Positions 1 to 10,561 of a stretch of 51,534 nucleotides of DNA are shown here, one piece after another. A program made the position numbers and the translations under genes. A model generated the notes under the pieces. That model did no database searches, was not told the origin of the DNA, and saw nothing but the letters and a program-made list of their open reading frames with translations. Positions within the stretch are counted from its first letter, which is position 1, and each line of letters opens with the position of its first letter. Origin of the DNA: an uncultured Burkholderiaceae bacterium (GTDB taxonomy: Bacteria; Pseudomonadota; Gammaproteobacteria; Burkholderiales; Burkholderiaceae_B); contig CALBEY010000062.1 in assembly GCA_937888805.1 (NCBI GenBank), positions 1 through 51,534 on the forward strand. Direction: 5' to 3'.

Positions 1-32
1 AAGCAAAAACCCCAGCGCGAACGCTAGGGTTT
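1..32 (-). terminator. Rho-independent terminator of tRNA-Phe
   Basis: On the minus strand, about ten bases past the tRNA-Phe 3' end, an 11-position stem (7-17 with 22-32, one C-A mismatch) closes a four-base TTCG loop. It is followed by a run of T (A5-A9 on the plus strand). The A/T-rich base of the stem and the T-tract are typical of intrinsic termination. Confidence 0.8.
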
Positions 33-42
33 CAAAATTCAG

Positions 43-118
43 TGGTGGCCCGGGGCGGAATCGAACCACCGACACAAGGATTTTCAATCCTCTGCTCTAC
101 CGACTGAGCTACCAGGCC
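43..118 (-). tRNA. tRNA-Phe (GAA)
   Basis: This is a 76-nt cloverleaf read on the minus strand. It has a seven-base-pair acceptor stem starting GGCCTGG, a D-arm, an anticodon loop TTGAAAA giving anticodon GAA, a T-loop TTCGATT and an encoded CCA end at 43-45. An intrinsic terminator follows directly, so it is probably transcribed alone. A TATTAT element (133-138, minus strand) could be its -10 box, but I see no convincing -35. Confidence 0.95.
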
Positions 119-299
119 ATAATGAGACGGTGATAATACACCAAATTTACCTAACCGTTTTCGACAGTGGTGTGGAAATTAAGCGTCATAACGTCGTTGC
201 GGTCACATTATTACAAAGTTGTTATTAATGAAGTGCTGCTTTAATACAGACCTCAACAGACCTTGTCAGGTGGTGTTTGCGAAATGAGAGGGGAATTGA

Positions 300-1478
300 T
301 TGAAAGACTTTGATCAGAACAGAACAGGACCATTACATGATGTGCGTGTCATCGACATGTCGCGTTTGGTGGCAGGTAATATGCTTTCCGTTTACTTGGC
401 AGACTTTGGCGCCGATGTGATCAAAGTCGAACGTCCGGGCGTTGGTGACGACCTGAGACACTGGCGCGAGCAAGGCCACGATATCTACTGGAAAGTCTAC
501 GGGCGTAATAAGCGCTCGATGGTGCTGGATTTAAAGAGCGAGGCAGGTCTTGACGATTTCAAAGCCCTAATTGCTACCGCTCAAGTGTTGATTGAAAACT
601 TTGTACCGGGCGGCCTTGAAAAAATGGGTCTGTCTCCCGAGATCCTATTGGCGATTAATCCGGCTTTGCTCGTGGTGCGGGTCTCAGGTTGGGGGCAAAC
701 CGGCCCCTACCGGGATAAACCCGGCTTTGGCACATTGGTTGAAGCCATGTCTGGATTTGCCCATCTGAACGGATTTGCCGACAAGCCACCAGCCTTACCG
801 CCACTGGCCTTGGCCGACATGATCGCTGGTATTTATGGGGCAGCTGGCGTATTGACCGCGTTACGCGTCGCCGAAAAAACGGGCCAAGGACAGGTCATCG
901 ACTTGTCACTGTTCGAGCCAATTTTTTCTGTCATCTCTTCTGAAGCCGCTAAATATCAAGCCACAGGTACCGTTAGCATGAGAGCGGGCAACCAATCTTC
1001 TCACACCGCCCCACGCAACCTCTATCGCTGCCAAGACGAGTTCTACATTTCAATGTCCGGCTCGATGCAGGCCATGGCCATGCAGATCTTAGAGGCAATT
1101 GGCCGCCCGGAACTCAAACAAGACCCGCGTTTCATCGACAACGATGCGCGGGTAAAGAATCGCACAGCACTCGACAAGATTATTGCTGAGTTTGTCGGCG
1201 CTCGCACGCAAGCAGAAAACCTCGCTATCTTTGAAAAAGCTGGCGTCACCGCTGGTCCAGTATTCTCGGTGGCCGAGCTGATCGACCACCCCTATGTCTT
1301 GGGCCGCGAAGCGATTGTTAATCTACCAGACGAATCCCTAGGCCAAGTTCCCATGCACAACATCGTCCCGCGCCTGAGCCAGACGCCAGGTCAGTTCCGT
1401 CGCCCTGCACCCAAGCTAGGCGAACACACCATCGAAATTTTGAAAGAAATAGGCCGCAGCCCCACGACCATAGCTTGA
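300..1478 (+). CDS. CaiB/BaiF family CoA-transferase (family III)
   Basis: This 392-residue protein reads through as a family III CoA-transferase, which moves CoA between carboxylic acids by way of an enzyme-bound aspartyl thioester. The N-terminal DVRVIDMSRLVAGN and ADFGADVIKVERP segments and the central LADMIAGIYG segment, which holds the likely catalytic Asp, are family hallmarks. The best start is TTG at 300: a GAGAGGGGA ribosome site sits just upstream and the only nearby ATG is out of frame. It stands alone between tRNA-Phe and hemA, so the context does not reveal its acyl substrate; members act on formyl-, succinyl-, crotonobetainyl- or methyl-branched acyl-CoA. Confidence 0.85.
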   Translation: MKDFDQNRTGPLHDVRVIDMSRLVAGNMLSVYLADFGADVIKVERPGVGDDLRHWREQGHDIYWKVYGRNKRSMVLDLKSEAGLDDFKALIATAQVLIENFVPGGLEKMGLSPEILLAINPALLVVRVSGWGQTGPYRDKPGFGTLVEAMSGFAHLNGFADKPPALPPLALADMIAGIYGAAGVLTALRVAEKTGQGQVIDLSLFEPIFSVISSEAAKYQATGTVSMRAGNQSSHTAPRNLYRCQDEFYISMSGSMQAMAMQILEAIGRPELKQDPRFIDNDARVKNRTALDKIIAEFVGARTQAENLAIFEKAGVTAGPVFSVAELIDHPYVLGREAIVNLPDESLGQVPMHNIVPRLSQTPGQFRRPAPKLGEHTIEILKEIGRSPTTIA

Positions 1479-1639
1479 GACGGCACAGTCGATTTTGACT
1501 GCTGGCGGCCCCTTCGGTTTGTTCGTTACCCTACCGACTAAGCGACCAGAGCACGGTAAGACAGAACGCAAACACCAACTTGGGATTGCAATTGGTGCGG
1601 CCATGAAGGGAATTGGGTGCGCGATTGCCGAGGGAGCCT

Positions 1640-1645
1640 TATAAT
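1640..1645 (+). promoter_or_regulatory. Candidate -10 box for hemA
   Basis: A perfect TATAAT lies 54 bases before the hemA ATG, in the 220-base gap after the CoA-transferase. No good -35 is found at 16-18 bases, so the promoter may be weak or activator-dependent. The rest of the gap holds only a short inverted repeat (CAGTC with GACTG) near 1488-1503 and nothing else I recognise. Confidence 0.4.
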
Positions 1646-1698
1646 GGTTTCATCTTCAATCAATGATGCGTCTTGTCTGCTAACGAGGCGCCTAAACC

Positions 1699-2973
1699 AT
1701 GTCAGTCGGTGTTTACACACTCGGTTTAAATCATGTTTCGGCACCGGTATCGGTGCGCGAACAGATTTCCTTGTCTGAAGACCTGATCAAACCAGCGGTT
1801 CAGTCCCTGCGCTCGGCCTTTGGGGGAGCGGTTCACGAAGCCGCTGTGCTGTCGACCTGTAATCGGACAGAAATTTATTGTGCAGCCGATATTGAGGTGG
1901 TGAGCCAATTACCCAAGTGGTTGGCCGACTACAACCGTTTGGACCAAAACACGCTCCTGCCGCACATATACCTACACGACCAAGATCAAGCCGTGCGGCA
2001 TGCCTTTCGGGTGGCGAGCGGCTTGGATTCAATGGTTTTGGGTGAGCCACAGATTTTGGGGCAGATGAAAGGCGCGGTTCGTGCAGCCGAAGAGGCCGGG
2101 TCGCTTGGGACGCTTTTACATCAGCTCTTTCAGCGCACGTTTTCTGTGGCCAAAGAGGTTCGAAGCACCACATCCATTGGTGAGCAGTCGGTTTCTTTGG
2201 CTGCCGCTGCTGTTCGATTATCTGAACGTGTGTTTGGTGACTTATCCCAAGCCCGAGTGTTGTTTATTGGCGCTGGTGAAATGATCGAGTTGTGTGCCAC
2301 TCACTTTGCGGCTCGCCAGCCCAAGAAAATTGCTGTCGCCAATCGAACCATTGAGCGTGCTGATGTGTTGGCCAATCGATTCAATGCCAGCGCCATGCGA
2401 TTGGCTGATCTTCCCGCGCAGCTTGCCTCTTTTGACATTATTGTTTCCTGTACGGCCAGTACCTTGCCCATACTGGGCTTAGGCATGGTTGAGCGTGCAT
2501 CGCGCGAGCGTCGCCGTTTGCCAATGGTCATGGTGGATTTGGCCGTACCCCGTGATATTGAGCCTGAAGTGGGTCGCTTAGACGACGTTTACTTGTATTG
2601 CGTTGATGACCTCGGTGCGGTGGTTCAGTCGGGTGCACAAGCGCGTCAGTCAGCGGTTTTACAGGCTGAAGCGATCATTGACTCAAGGGTTCGGAGCTAC
2701 ATGCATTGGCTGCAATTGCGCTCAACCGTGCCAATCATTAAAGGTCTGCAGGAGGGTGCGCAAGAAATGCAGGGCCATGAGCTTGAGCGTGCCAAACGCG
2801 CCTTGGCCAAAGGCGAATCACCCGAAATGGTGATGGAACAACTCGCCCACGCCCTCACACAAAAATACCTGCACGGCACCTTGGCCGCTTTGCACCAAAG
2901 TGAGGAGGCTGAGCGTCAACAACTGCTGGGTTGGTTGCCGCGATTGTTTCCTTCACGCGACAGCCGTCGTTAG
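1699..2973 (+). CDS. hemA: Glutamyl-tRNA reductase HemA
   Basis: HemA reduces glutamate on tRNA-Glu to glutamate-1-semialdehyde with NADPH, the first committed step of C5 tetrapyrrole synthesis in the cytoplasm. At 424 residues it has the usual family length. The N-terminal domain carries the catalytic Cys54 in STCNRTEIY, followed by [10 protein letters not shown] (tRNA/active-site loop), an NADPH-binding Rossmann domain with VLFIGAGEM, and a C-terminal helical dimerisation region. It begins a rightward gene set hemA-prfA-prmC, an order widely shared in proteobacteria. hemE, a later step of the same pathway, lies in this window at 19.1 kb. Confidence 0.97.
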   Translation: MSVGVYTLGLNHVSAPVSVREQISLSEDLIKPAVQSLRSAFGGAVHEAAVLSTCNRTEIYCAADIEVVSQLPKWLADYNRLDQNTLLPHIYLHDQDQAVRHAFRVASGLDSMVLGEPQILGQMKGAVRAAEEAGSLGTLLHQLFQRTFSVAKEVRSTTSIGEQSVSLAAAAVRLSERVFGDLSQARVLFIGAGEMIELCATHFAARQPKKIAVANRTIERADVLANRFNASAMRLADLPAQLASFDIIVSCTASTLPILGLGMVERASRERRRLPMVMVDLAVPRDIEPEVGRLDDVYLYCVDDLGAVVQSGAQARQSAVLQAEAIIDSRVRSYMHWLQLRSTVPIIKGLQEGAQEMQGHELERAKRALAKGESPEMVMEQLAHALTQKYLHGTLAALHQSEEAERQQLLGWLPRLFPSRDSRR

Positions 2974-3068
2974 CGGCGCCAAGCCGGCCACTGGGCTAAG
3001 CGTCCTGCCTGACGACAGCCTCTTTTTTTCTCCTTCTCCCTTTTACAAACTGTCAGTGCCCAAACCCC

Positions 3069-4151
3069 ATGAAATCTTCCATGCGTTCGCGTCTTGAGCA
3101 ATTGCAACGGCGGCTTGAAGAGGTTGATGCCATTTTGTCGCAACCCGAAACCGCCAACGACATGAAGCAATTCCGGCAACTGTCGCGTGAGCGCTCAGAA
3201 CTCGAGCCCGTGGTAACAGCATTTGCGAGCTACGTTCAAACGGAAACTGCCCTTAGTGAAGCCAAAGCGCTTGTCAGCGACCCTGACATGAAAGCCATGG
3301 CACTCGATGAAATTGACACCTGTCGCCGACAGATCGAAATCCTCGAAAGTGACCTGCAATTGCTGCTGTTGCCTAAGGATCCAGATGATTCACGCAGCGT
3401 TTTTCTTGAAATCAGAGCTGGCACTGGTGGCGATGAGAGTGCCCTTTTTAGTGGTGATCTTTTGCGCATGTACAGCCGCTTCGCCGAAAGACGGGGTTGG
3501 CGGGTTGAGCTGATGTCGGAAAATGAAGCAGAGGTTGGTGGCTACAAAGAAGTGATTGTGCGCATCGAAGGCGATGGCGTCTATGGTCGATTAAAGTTTG
3601 AATCGGGTGCGCATCGCGTGCAGCGTGTGCCAGAAACCGAGTCGCAAGGACGCATTCACACCTCCGCTTGCACCGTTGCCGTGATGCCAGAAGCTGACGA
3701 GCAGTCAGAAGTGAATATTCAGTCTTCAGACTTGCGCATCGACACCTACAGAGCCAGTGGTGCTGGTGGTCAGCACATCAACAAAACAGACTCAGCCGTA
3801 CGGATCACGCACCTGCCCACAGGTATAGTGGTTGAGTGCCAAGATGATCGCTCGCAGCATCGCAACAGAGACAAAGCCATGCAAGTGCTCGCAGCACGCA
3901 TCAAAGACGTACAGCTGCGTGAGCAACAAGACAAAGAGGCCGCGCAGCGTAAAAGCTTAGTGGGCTCTGGTGATCGTTCCGAGCGCATCCGCACCTACAA
4001 CTTTCCGCAGGGACGAATCACCGATCATCGCATCAATCTCACTTTGTACAAGTTGCAAGCCATGATGGAAGGTGACCTTGACGAGCTCACGGGTACCCTG
4101 ATTGCAGAGCACCAAGCCAATCAGCTTGCTGCCTTGGCTGATGTTGTCTGA
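3069..4151 (+). CDS. prfA: Peptide chain release factor 1
   Basis: RF1 recognises UAA and UAG stop codons and triggers peptidyl-tRNA hydrolysis on the ribosome. The 360-residue protein carries the codon-recognition tripeptide in PxT form (PET, residues 188-190) and the catalytic GGQ at 233-235 within [19 protein letters not shown]. The glutamine is the target of PrmC, encoded immediately downstream and overlapping it by 11 bases. A 95-base gap ending in a pyrimidine-rich stretch separates it from hemA. Confidence 0.97.
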   Translation: MKSSMRSRLEQLQRRLEEVDAILSQPETANDMKQFRQLSRERSELEPVVTAFASYVQTETALSEAKALVSDPDMKAMALDEIDTCRRQIEILESDLQLLLLPKDPDDSRSVFLEIRAGTGGDESALFSGDLLRMYSRFAERRGWRVELMSENEAEVGGYKEVIVRIEGDGVYGRLKFESGAHRVQRVPETESQGRIHTSACTVAVMPEADEQSEVNIQSSDLRIDTYRASGAGGQHINKTDSAVRITHLPTGIVVECQDDRSQHRNRDKAMQVLAARIKDVQLREQQDKEAAQRKSLVGSGDRSERIRTYNFPQGRITDHRINLTLYKLQAMMEGDLDELTGTLIAEHQANQLAALADVV

Positions 4152-4983
4152 CCAGGCACTGACGGTCAAGGCATGTTGGGGGCGCAACGGTTTGTCGCGT
4201 CTTGAGTCTGGCCTGTTGCTGGCCCACGTGTTGGGAAAGCCGCGCGAATGGTTGTTGGCGCATGACGATCATGTGCTGTCCAGCGCAGAACTATCTGCGT
4301 TTCTCGCATTGGATAATCGCCGACGCCAAGGTGAACCCATGGCCTATCTTTTGGGCCAGCGCGAGTTTATGAGTCACTGCTTCACAGTAGGCCCAGACGT
4401 TTTGATTCCCAGGCCAGACACAGAATTATTGGTCGAAATGGCCTTGGTATCGATAGCGCACAAGGCGGCGCCCGCCGTGCTTGATTTAGGAACAGGCAGT
4501 GGCATTATTGCCATCAGCATTGCCAAGGCGCGACCCGACGCCCAAGTCACGGCGACTGATTGCAGTGCTCGGGCATTGGCGATCGCCCGAACCAATGCAA
4601 AGCGTCTGAACATCTCGGTCCAGATGTTGTTGGGGAAATGGTTTGATCCATTTCCAACCTCGCCCTTATTTGATTTGATTGTGTCTAATCCGCCATATAT
4701 CCATCCCCAAGACCCTCACTTGGATCAAGGTGACTTGCGATTTGAGCCCCGAGTGGCGCTAACCGACGAGCAAGATGGCTTAAGCGCCTATCAAAGCATC
4801 ATTTTTGAGGCGGCGAGCCGCCTCAAGCCTGGGGGTGAGATTTGGCTTGAGCACGGATTTGATCAAGCCCAAGCAGTCGTTCAATACCTGACGCAGGCTG
4901 GCTTTACGCAAATAAAAACCTCACAAGACCTAGCAGGCCATCCCAGAGTGTCAGGAGGTTCTTATAATAGTTGCAATTCCTAG
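4141..4983 (+). CDS. prmC: Release factor glutamine methyltransferase PrmC
   Basis: PrmC N5-methylates the GGQ glutamine of RF1 and RF2 using S-adenosylmethionine. The open frame extends back to 4102, but the ATG at 4141 fits best: it overlaps the prfA stop by 11 bases and gives 280 residues, close to the E. coli enzyme. An N-terminal helical substrate-binding domain precedes the SAM domain, which has [14 protein letters not shown] and the substrate-binding NPPY (residues 183-186). Cotranscription with its substrate gene prfA is standard. Confidence 0.95.
   Translation: MLSDQALTVKACWGRNGLSRLESGLLLAHVLGKPREWLLAHDDHVLSSAELSAFLALDNRRRQGEPMAYLLGQREFMSHCFTVGPDVLIPRPDTELLVEMALVSIAHKAAPAVLDLGTGSGIIAISIAKARPDAQVTATDCSARALAIARTNAKRLNISVQMLLGKWFDPFPTSPLFDLIVSNPPYIHPQDPHLDQGDLRFEPRVALTDEQDGLSAYQSIIFEAASRLKPGGEIWLEHGFDQAQAVVQYLTQAGFTQIKTSQDLAGHPRVSGGSYNSCNS
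4963..4968 (+). promoter_or_regulatory. Candidate -10 box for grxD-ubiX
   Basis: TATAAT lies inside the last codons of prmC, 63 bases before the grxD ATG. The matching -35 region is poor (ATCCCA at 17 bases), so this is only a possible internal promoter that would uncouple grxD-ubiX from the hemA transcript. Confidence 0.35.
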
Positions 4984-5030
4984 TCGTTTTGTTGATTGTT
5001 CTGTTGATTGATTTTTTGAGGTAATTCACC

Positions 5031-5357
5031 ATGTCAGATGTTCAGACGTTTATCAAAGACACCGTGTCAGACAACCCAGTCGTGTTGTTCATGAAGGGCA
5101 CCGTGCAATTTCCGCAGTGCGGGTTTTCAGGCAGTGCCGTGCAGATCTTGCGCCAAAACGGAGTAACCAAGTTGGTTACCGTGAACGTGCTTGAAGATGA
5201 CGAAGTGAGGCAAGGCATCAAGACTTATTCGCAATGGCCGACCATTCCCCAGCTTTATGTCAAAGGCGAATTCATCGGTGGCTCAGACATCATGAATGAA
5301 ATGAACGCAAGCGGTGAGTTGAAAACATTGCTTGAGGAATCAGGCGCGACTTCGTGA
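5031..5357 (+). CDS. grxD: Monothiol glutaredoxin, Grx4 type
   Basis: This 108-residue single-domain glutaredoxin has the monothiol signature CGFS (residues 30-33) and the later segments [19 protein letters not shown] for glutathione binding. Grx4-class proteins bind a glutathione-ligated [2Fe-2S] cluster, often with BolA partners, and pass it to acceptor proteins. A GAGG ribosome site precedes the ATG. Its stop overlaps the GTG start of ubiX by four bases, suggesting translational coupling. Confidence 0.95.
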   Translation: MSDVQTFIKDTVSDNPVVLFMKGTVQFPQCGFSGSAVQILRQNGVTKLVTVNVLEDDEVRQGIKTYSQWPTIPQLYVKGEFIGGSDIMNEMNASGELKTLLEESGATS

Positions 5358-5941
5358 GCTTGACGCGACGTTTGGTGATTGGGGTGACGGGTGCAACGGG
5401 CGCGGCCTACGCGGTCCGGTTGCTTGAACGCGCTCGCGCGCTGGCAGATGTTGAAATTCACTTGGTCATCTCCCCGGCGGGCGTACTCAACATCAAGCAT
5501 GAGCTCGACCTCGATCGGGCGCAGGTGCACGCCCTGGCCCACCACGTCTACAACATTCGTGATGTCGGTGCGACGCTGGCCAGCGGTTCTTTTGCGACGG
5601 CCGGGATGATTGTGGTGCCTTGTTCGATGCGCACATTGGCGGCTGTGGCCCATGGGTTTTCTGATAACTTAATTACCCGAGCCGCCGATGTCACGCTCAA
5701 GGAACGTCGCCGCTTGGTGATGGCGGTGCGTGAGACGCCATTTAATTTGGCGCACCTCAAAAACATGACAGCAGTCACAGAAATGGGCGGCATTATTTTC
5801 CCGCCGCTACCCGCTTTCTACCATTTACCCAAAACCATTGATGAGGTTATCGACCATTCAGTGGTGCGAATGCTTGAACTGGTGGGTATTGATGTGTCTC
5901 GACCGAGCTGGCAGGGCTTGGGCATTCAGGCTGAAGCTTGA
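5354..5941 (+). CDS. ubiX: Flavin prenyltransferase UbiX
   Basis: UbiX attaches a dimethylallyl group to FMN to make the prenylated flavin cofactor of UbiD decarboxylases, used in ubiquinone synthesis and in some aromatic-acid pathways. The 195-residue flavoprotein shows the N-terminal [16 protein letters not shown] phosphate-binding loop, [15 protein letters not shown] and the C-terminal [13 protein letters not shown] segment typical of the family. It starts at GTG 5354, overlapping the grxD stop as GTGA. No ubiD is present in this window. Confidence 0.93.
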   Translation: MSLTRRLVIGVTGATGAAYAVRLLERARALADVEIHLVISPAGVLNIKHELDLDRAQVHALAHHVYNIRDVGATLASGSFATAGMIVVPCSMRTLAAVAHGFSDNLITRAADVTLKERRRLVMAVRETPFNLAHLKNMTAVTEMGGIIFPPLPAFYHLPKTIDEVIDHSVVRMLELVGIDVSRPSWQGLGIQAEA

Positions 5942-5957
5942 GTCCAACCCAAAACGG

Positions 5958-6686
5958 CTAAGCCGTGTGCGACAGACCGACTGTCATCCCACCGCATACG
6001 TATAGAATCTGACCCGTGATGAAGCCGGCCCGATCATCAATCAACGATGCCACGGCATGCGCAATGTCGTCAGGTGTTCCCATTCGTTTGACGGGAATCG
6101 TTTGAAGAATCTGCTTGGTTTTTGGGGAGTCTGGCGGATTGCCTGATAAAAACAAATCGGTTGCAATGGGACCTGGGCCAATGGCATTGACGGTCACGCC
6201 GTCGGCGGCCGCTTCCATCGCCCATGTTCTTGTCATGCCTAGCAATCCCGCTTTGGTTGCGCTGTAAGCGCTACGTAGTTCTTTGCCTATCGCCGCTCTA
6301 CTCGCAATATTGATGATGCGTCCAAACTTGGCTTGGCGCATGCTCGGTAACAAAGACTGTGCCACCAAAATAGGTGCGCGCATGTTCAAGTTAATCACAG
6401 CTTGGAAATCTTCAAGTGTCGTGTCTTCAAGCGTGGCAGGGCGAATAAAGCCAGCGTTGTTGATAACCCTGAGCACATCACCTTGTTTGGCCAGCCGGTT
6501 AAGTACTGACTTGGCGTCATCGAGATCAAGCAAATCCACCGCGATGTGTTGTTCGCCTGTCATCAGCGTTTCGGGTTTGACGCGGTCAAGGTTAATCACC
6601 TGGTAGCCGTCTTCGGTGAGCCGTGCCGTGATTGCTCGACCAATTCCACCACTGCCACCGGTCACCAATACTTTTGCGTTTGCCAT
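5958..6686 (-). CDS. Short-chain dehydrogenase/reductase, FabG-like
   Basis: This 242-residue classical SDR has the cofactor loop TGGSGGIGRAI near the N-terminus, NNAG in the fourth strand region, and the catalytic YSATK (YxxxK) preceded by an active-site Ser in NIASRAA. The PGPIATDLF segment follows. Such enzymes reduce 3-oxoacyl or similar ketones with NAD(P)H; the exact substrate cannot be read from sequence. It lies 16 bases from the convergent ubiX stop and 114 bases downstream of selU, so it may have its own promoter or be read through from selU. Confidence 0.85.
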   Translation of the reverse strand: MANAKVLVTGGSGGIGRAITARLTEDGYQVINLDRVKPETLMTGEQHIAVDLLDLDDAKSVLNRLAKQGDVLRVINNAGFIRPATLEDTTLEDFQAVINLNMRAPILVAQSLLPSMRQAKFGRIINIASRAAIGKELRSAYSATKAGLLGMTRTWAMEAAADGVTVNAIGPGPIATDLFLSGNPPDSPKTKQILQTIPVKRMGTPDDIAHAVASLIDDRAGFITGQILYVCGGMTVGLSHTA

Positions 6687-6800
6687 GGCTCTTAATTCCC
6701 CATTGTGCGTCAGTCTATCGTTGCGGTTGACGTTTTTCAGTTGTTATAAATCGTAGCGCAGAAGCGGGGTCAGCGTCGCGCCAAAGTGCTGCCATCGAAG

Positions 6801-7907
6801 TCAACGGCTGGCCTGGCGCTGTCGCAAAAAAGCAATCACAGACTGTGCGTCACCTTCGAAGTGGGGTTTGTTGACTTTCTGTTGTCGCTGATAAGCATAC
6901 ATAGGGTCGTAGTATTGCGTGAGCAGTGGTTCAACCCAGCGTCTATGCAAATCAAATCCGTCCCCACGCATTTGGGAATGCAAAGCATCATTTAAGTCAC
7001 TGTTCAACGCATCGAATCGTGCCAAGCCAAGACGTTTGCGAAGGTTGTACAAACTTTTGGTGAGGTGAGCTTGATACTTAATACGCCCCTCATCTTGTCC
7101 GAAGGCTGCGACGTAGTCGTCGTGTAAGTCAATGATGTAGTCACGCAAGATACGCTCGACACGTTCTGCCAAGGGAGCGGTGACCCAGACCAAGGGACTG
7201 CTTTGGGTTTTGGTGCGCAAAACCAGCGGTATGGCACAACGCCCAACGAGGTTAGATTCATCTTCGATGGCCACATTTTGATAGCCTAAGTCGAGCAACT
7301 TGAGTAAATGTATCGAAAGTTGGTTTTCGAAATCAATCTGAGTCGGTTGTTGCTCAGCTCGCCCGCCAAAGCTTGAGCCTCGGTGCCGGGCCATGCCTTC
7401 TAGGTCTAGCTTGCCTTCAAGGGCGCGAATCACGTCGGTTTTGCCACAGCCAGTCAGTCCACCAACCACGGTGAAATCGGTTTGCGCCACATTGTTTTCG
7501 AAAGTGCTGATTAAGTATTGGCGCATGGCCTTGTAGCCGCCTAGTATCCGGGGGCAATTGATACCTGCCTCGGCGAGCCACTGTTGACTGATTTGTGAGC
7601 GCAGGCCGCCACGAAAGCAGTACAAGACACCATTAGGGTTAGCAGTGCTAAAGCGGAGCCATTGTTGCACTCTTAAGTCTTTGACTGCACCATTAACCAG
7701 TGAATGGCCCAAAGCAATCGCGGCGTTTTGACCTTTTTCTTTGTAAGCCAAACCAACCGCTTGCCGTTCATCATCATTCATTAAGGGTAAGTTGACGGCG
7801 TTTGGAAACGAACCTTGCGCAAACTCAATTGGCGCGCGAACGTCTAGCATTGGGGTGTCGGTGAGCAAGAGCGTTTTGTAGTCAGCGATCAGGTCGGAAG
7901 ATTTCAA
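6801..7907 (-). CDS. selU: tRNA 2-selenouridine synthase
   Basis: SelU (MnmH/YbbB) replaces the sulfur of 2-thiouridine at tRNA wobble position 34 by selenium, via geranylthiouridine, using selenophosphate. The 368-residue protein has an N-terminal rhodanese domain with catalytic Cys97 in YCFRGGLRS and a P-loop VGGLTGCGKT (about 148-157) with HRGSSFG after it. The start is TTG at 7907 with no strong ribosome site; the next in-frame Met is too far in. It is 24 bases downstream of the M61 peptidase gene, implying one transcript. selD, the selenophosphate supplier, is not in the window. Confidence 0.93.
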   Translation of the reverse strand: MKSSDLIADYKTLLLTDTPMLDVRAPIEFAQGSFPNAVNLPLMNDDERQAVGLAYKEKGQNAAIALGHSLVNGAVKDLRVQQWLRFSTANPNGVLYCFRGGLRSQISQQWLAEAGINCPRILGGYKAMRQYLISTFENNVAQTDFTVVGGLTGCGKTDVIRALEGKLDLEGMARHRGSSFGGRAEQQPTQIDFENQLSIHLLKLLDLGYQNVAIEDESNLVGRCAIPLVLRTKTQSSPLVWVTAPLAERVERILRDYIIDLHDDYVAAFGQDEGRIKYQAHLTKSLYNLRKRLGLARFDALNSDLNDALHSQMRGDGFDLHRRWVEPLLTQYYDPMYAYQRQQKVNKPHFEGDAQSVIAFLRQRQASR

Positions 7908-7931
7908 AGTTAGGTCACGCCAAAAAGAGCA

Positions 7932-9704
7932 TCAACTGTGCATGGGTATTAGGTGGCAGGTGTTGTTTTTTGGGGGCGCCAACCGTAACCGGTAGACCTT
8001 TAAAAGGTCGCCCCTAAACACATGTAGATCAATCACTTGCTCAGCTTGGTAAGGCCTAAGGAGGGCACTGAGCGTGGCTTCACTGCCGCCGACTTTTAAG
8101 CCGTTGACCGCTACCAGTTGGTCGCCGGCCGATAAGCCTGCAATATGGCCTGGGCCATGTTCAAAGACTTGCCTGACCATCAAATCTGGACCGCTGGTTT
8201 TTGTGGTGAAGCCAAGGTCTGGTGTGTCGGTGTCAGATACCCATGACAATTCAACGCCTGAGCGTGCGAGTAGGTCAGCCAGCGGCACGTCGGCCACGCC
8301 TTGAACCCACTGCGTGAGTTCTAAGCTGACATCGACACCGGTGGCTTGCTTAACGAGAGCGGCAAGCTCGGTCTCACCAAGTCCCCGTGCTCGACCGCCA
8401 TAAAAGCGCTTCCCAAAGCGTTGCCATAGTAATCGCATGACGTCATCGAGACTGCGGCGATTGACTGTTGCCAAGCGTATGATTAAGTCTAAGCCAAGCG
8501 CCACCAAGGCGCCTTTGGTGTAGTAACTGACAATAGCATTGGGTGCGTTTTCATCTTGCTTGTAGTATTTTGTCCAAGCATCGAAAGAGCTATGCGCAAG
8601 TGATTGTTTGTGTCGACCGCCACCGGCGTAAACAGACGCGATGGTTTTACCGAGTAGCTTCAAATACGCGGGCAGATCAATCACGCCGCTGCGCAACAGC
8701 ATCAAATCATCGTAGTAAGAGGTGAAGCCCTCAAACACCCACAAAAGACGCGTGTGGTTTGGCACGAGCAAGTCGTAAGGTACAAAAGCCGCGGGTTTGA
8801 TTCGTTTGACGTGCCAAGTGTGGAAATACTCGTGGCTGACCAAGCCCAGAAATTGGGTATAACCGGCTGGTGTTTCTTGATGCGCTTTGACGGGTAAGTC
8901 TTTGCGTGAGGTGACAAGTGCGGTTGAGGCCCGATGTTCTAGCCCACCGTAACCGTCTTTTGTAACTAATGTCATGAAAACATATTTTGAAGCACTGTCA
9001 ACAAATGGTGCTTCTTTCTTGGCGGGCTCAAAAAGAGCCATTTGCGCTTCACAAATGCGTTTGGTGTCGCGAGCAATCCTTGCCAGATCAAGGCCAGGGG
9101 CGACACCCGTGAAAACCATTTCATGCAAAGCACCAAAAGCTTTGAATGTGATGACCGCTGGGGTGCCTAATTCAAAAGGGTGGTCGATAAGTGCGTCATA
9201 GTTGGGTGCGATATAGCTGCCAATGCTGTTCACAGTTCCCTTTGATCCCTGCTCTGGCGCCACAGGCATACTGGTGTAAGCCTTCCATTTGGTGGTGTGA
9301 GGAGGGGCTTGAATCTGTACTGTGCACGGCAAGTGCTGCAAACCCTCAGCCATTAAAAATACGCTTGTGCCATTAAAAAAAGCATGTGACTCGTCAACAT
9401 GAGCCTCGCGCACGGACAAATCCCAAGCATAAATAACCATTTCGATGGTTAATGGACCGGTACACCCGTCAATGGCCCATTGATTGGTATTGATTTTTTG
9501 GGGCGTCATGACCGTTTTGCCGCACCAAGCCCGAATGGATTCGATGTGCCTAGAAAAGTCACGAATCAAGTAACTGCCGGGGATCCAAGCTGGTAGGCTG
9601 ACAATTTGGCATCGGCGCGAAGGGCTCGGGATTTCCAGTTGAACTTTAAGGCGATGCCCGGCGGGATCAAACGGATAGACGCGGTAATGTAGAGTTTGTT
9701 TCAT
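7932..9704 (-). CDS. M61 family metallopeptidase with PDZ domain
   Basis: This 590-residue protein matches the M61 glycyl-aminopeptidase-like family: an all-beta N-terminal region, a gluzincin catalytic domain with zinc motif HEYFH (residues 291-295), a third ligand in FEGFTSYY about 30 residues on, and a C-terminal PDZ domain (roughly 490-560, with [14 protein letters not shown]). No signal peptide is evident, so it is probably cytoplasmic. The ATG is preceded by AGGA. The start is only 39 bases from the divergent enoyl-CoA hydratase start, so their promoters must overlap. Natural substrates of bacterial M61 enzymes are poorly known. Confidence 0.88.
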   Translation of the reverse strand: MKQTLHYRVYPFDPAGHRLKVQLEIPSPSRRCQIVSLPAWIPGSYLIRDFSRHIESIRAWCGKTVMTPQKINTNQWAIDGCTGPLTIEMVIYAWDLSVREAHVDESHAFFNGTSVFLMAEGLQHLPCTVQIQAPPHTTKWKAYTSMPVAPEQGSKGTVNSIGSYIAPNYDALIDHPFELGTPAVITFKAFGALHEMVFTGVAPGLDLARIARDTKRICEAQMALFEPAKKEAPFVDSASKYVFMTLVTKDGYGGLEHRASTALVTSRKDLPVKAHQETPAGYTQFLGLVSHEYFHTWHVKRIKPAAFVPYDLLVPNHTRLLWVFEGFTSYYDDLMLLRSGVIDLPAYLKLLGKTIASVYAGGGRHKQSLAHSSFDAWTKYYKQDENAPNAIVSYYTKGALVALGLDLIIRLATVNRRSLDDVMRLLWQRFGKRFYGGRARGLGETELAALVKQATGVDVSLELTQWVQGVADVPLADLLARSGVELSWVSDTDTPDLGFTTKTSGPDLMVRQVFEHGPGHIAGLSAGDQLVAVNGLKVGGSEATLSALLRPYQAEQVIDLHVFRGDLLKVYRLRLAPPKNNTCHLIPMHS

Positions 9705-9743
9705 GATCCTGCTATCTTATGCGACAAACACGAGGAGAGACGA

Positions 9744-10520
9744 ATGAGTGATGATTTGATTTTGCAACAGGTCCAGGGGCGTGTGGCCATTTTGACCTTG
9801 AACCGCCCCAAGGCACTGAATGCTTTAAATGATGCGCTGATGGACGAGCTTGGGCAAGCCTTGCTAAAGCTCGATGCTGATGATGACATCGGTGCAATCA
9901 TTATCACGGGCAGTGAAAAAGCGTTTGCCGCTGGTGCTGACATTGCTGCGATGGCAAATTGGTCTCATATGGATGTGTTTAAGTCAGAGTACATCACACG
10001 CAACTGGGAAACGATGCTGCGGATTCGCAAGCCCATTATTGCCGCTGTTTCTGGGTATGCATTGGGTGGCGGTTGCGAGTTGGCGATGATGTGTGATTTT
10101 ATTATTGCGTCTGACACGGCAAAGTTCGGTCAGCCGGAAATCAATTTGGGTATTGTGCCTGGTGCGGGGGGGACGCAGCGATTGCCTCGTGCGGTTGGCA
10201 AGTCCAAGGCAATGGATATGGTCCTAACGGGCAGGATGATGGACAGTGCAGAGGCTGAGCGCAGTGGCTTGGTATCACGTGTGGTGGCGGCCGATAAGCT
10301 GATGCAAGAAGCTATTGATGTGGCCACAGTGATAGCAAGCAGGTCTTTGCCTTCTGTCATGATGGCAAAAGAAGCGGTTAATCGCGCCTGGGATAGCCCA
10401 CTGAGTGAAGGTTTACTGTTTGAAAGAAGAGCGTTTCATTCTCTTTTTGGTACCGATGATCAAAAAGAGGGCATGAAGGCCTTTTTAGAAAAGCGCCAGC
10501 CCGACTTCAAGCACCAATAG
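9744..10520 (+). CDS. Enoyl-CoA hydratase
   Basis: This crotonase-fold enzyme of 258 residues hydrates trans-2-enoyl-CoA to 3-hydroxyacyl-CoA in beta-oxidation or related acid catabolism. Both catalytic glutamates are visible: Glu112 in [11 protein letters not shown] and Glu132 in [19 protein letters not shown]. The frame is open further back, but ATG 9744 has GAGGAGA just upstream and gives the normal family length. It stands alone, divergent from the M61 peptidase. A PaaH-type hydroxyacyl-CoA dehydrogenase lies at 25.6 kb and could act on its product. Confidence 0.92.
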   Translation: MSDDLILQQVQGRVAILTLNRPKALNALNDALMDELGQALLKLDADDDIGAIIITGSEKAFAAGADIAAMANWSHMDVFKSEYITRNWETMLRIRKPIIAAVSGYALGGGCELAMMCDFIIASDTAKFGQPEINLGIVPGAGGTQRLPRAVGKSKAMDMVLTGRMMDSAEAERSGLVSRVVAADKLMQEAIDVATVIASRSLPSVMMAKEAVNRAWDSPLSEGLLFERRAFHSLFGTDDQKEGMKAFLEKRQPDFKHQ

Positions 10521-10531
10521 GAAGCAACGTT

Positions 10532-10561
10532 TTGCAACGCACTGAAAAAATGCGCTATAAT
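10532..10561 (+). promoter_or_regulatory. Sigma70 promoter of the atp operon
   Basis: TTGCAA (10532-10537), an 18-base spacer and a perfect TATAAT (10556-10561) lie 120 bases before atpI. This is the clearest promoter in the window and fits strong constitutive expression of the ATP synthase. Transcription would start near 10568. Confidence 0.7.

Noticed and set aside
1488..1503. Inverted repeat CAGTC/GACTG after the CoA-transferase as a terminator
   Set aside because: Five-base stem with no T-tract; too weak to call.
1787..2173. 128-codon minus frame inside hemA
   Set aside because: Shadow of a highly conserved gene; no initiation signal and no domain.
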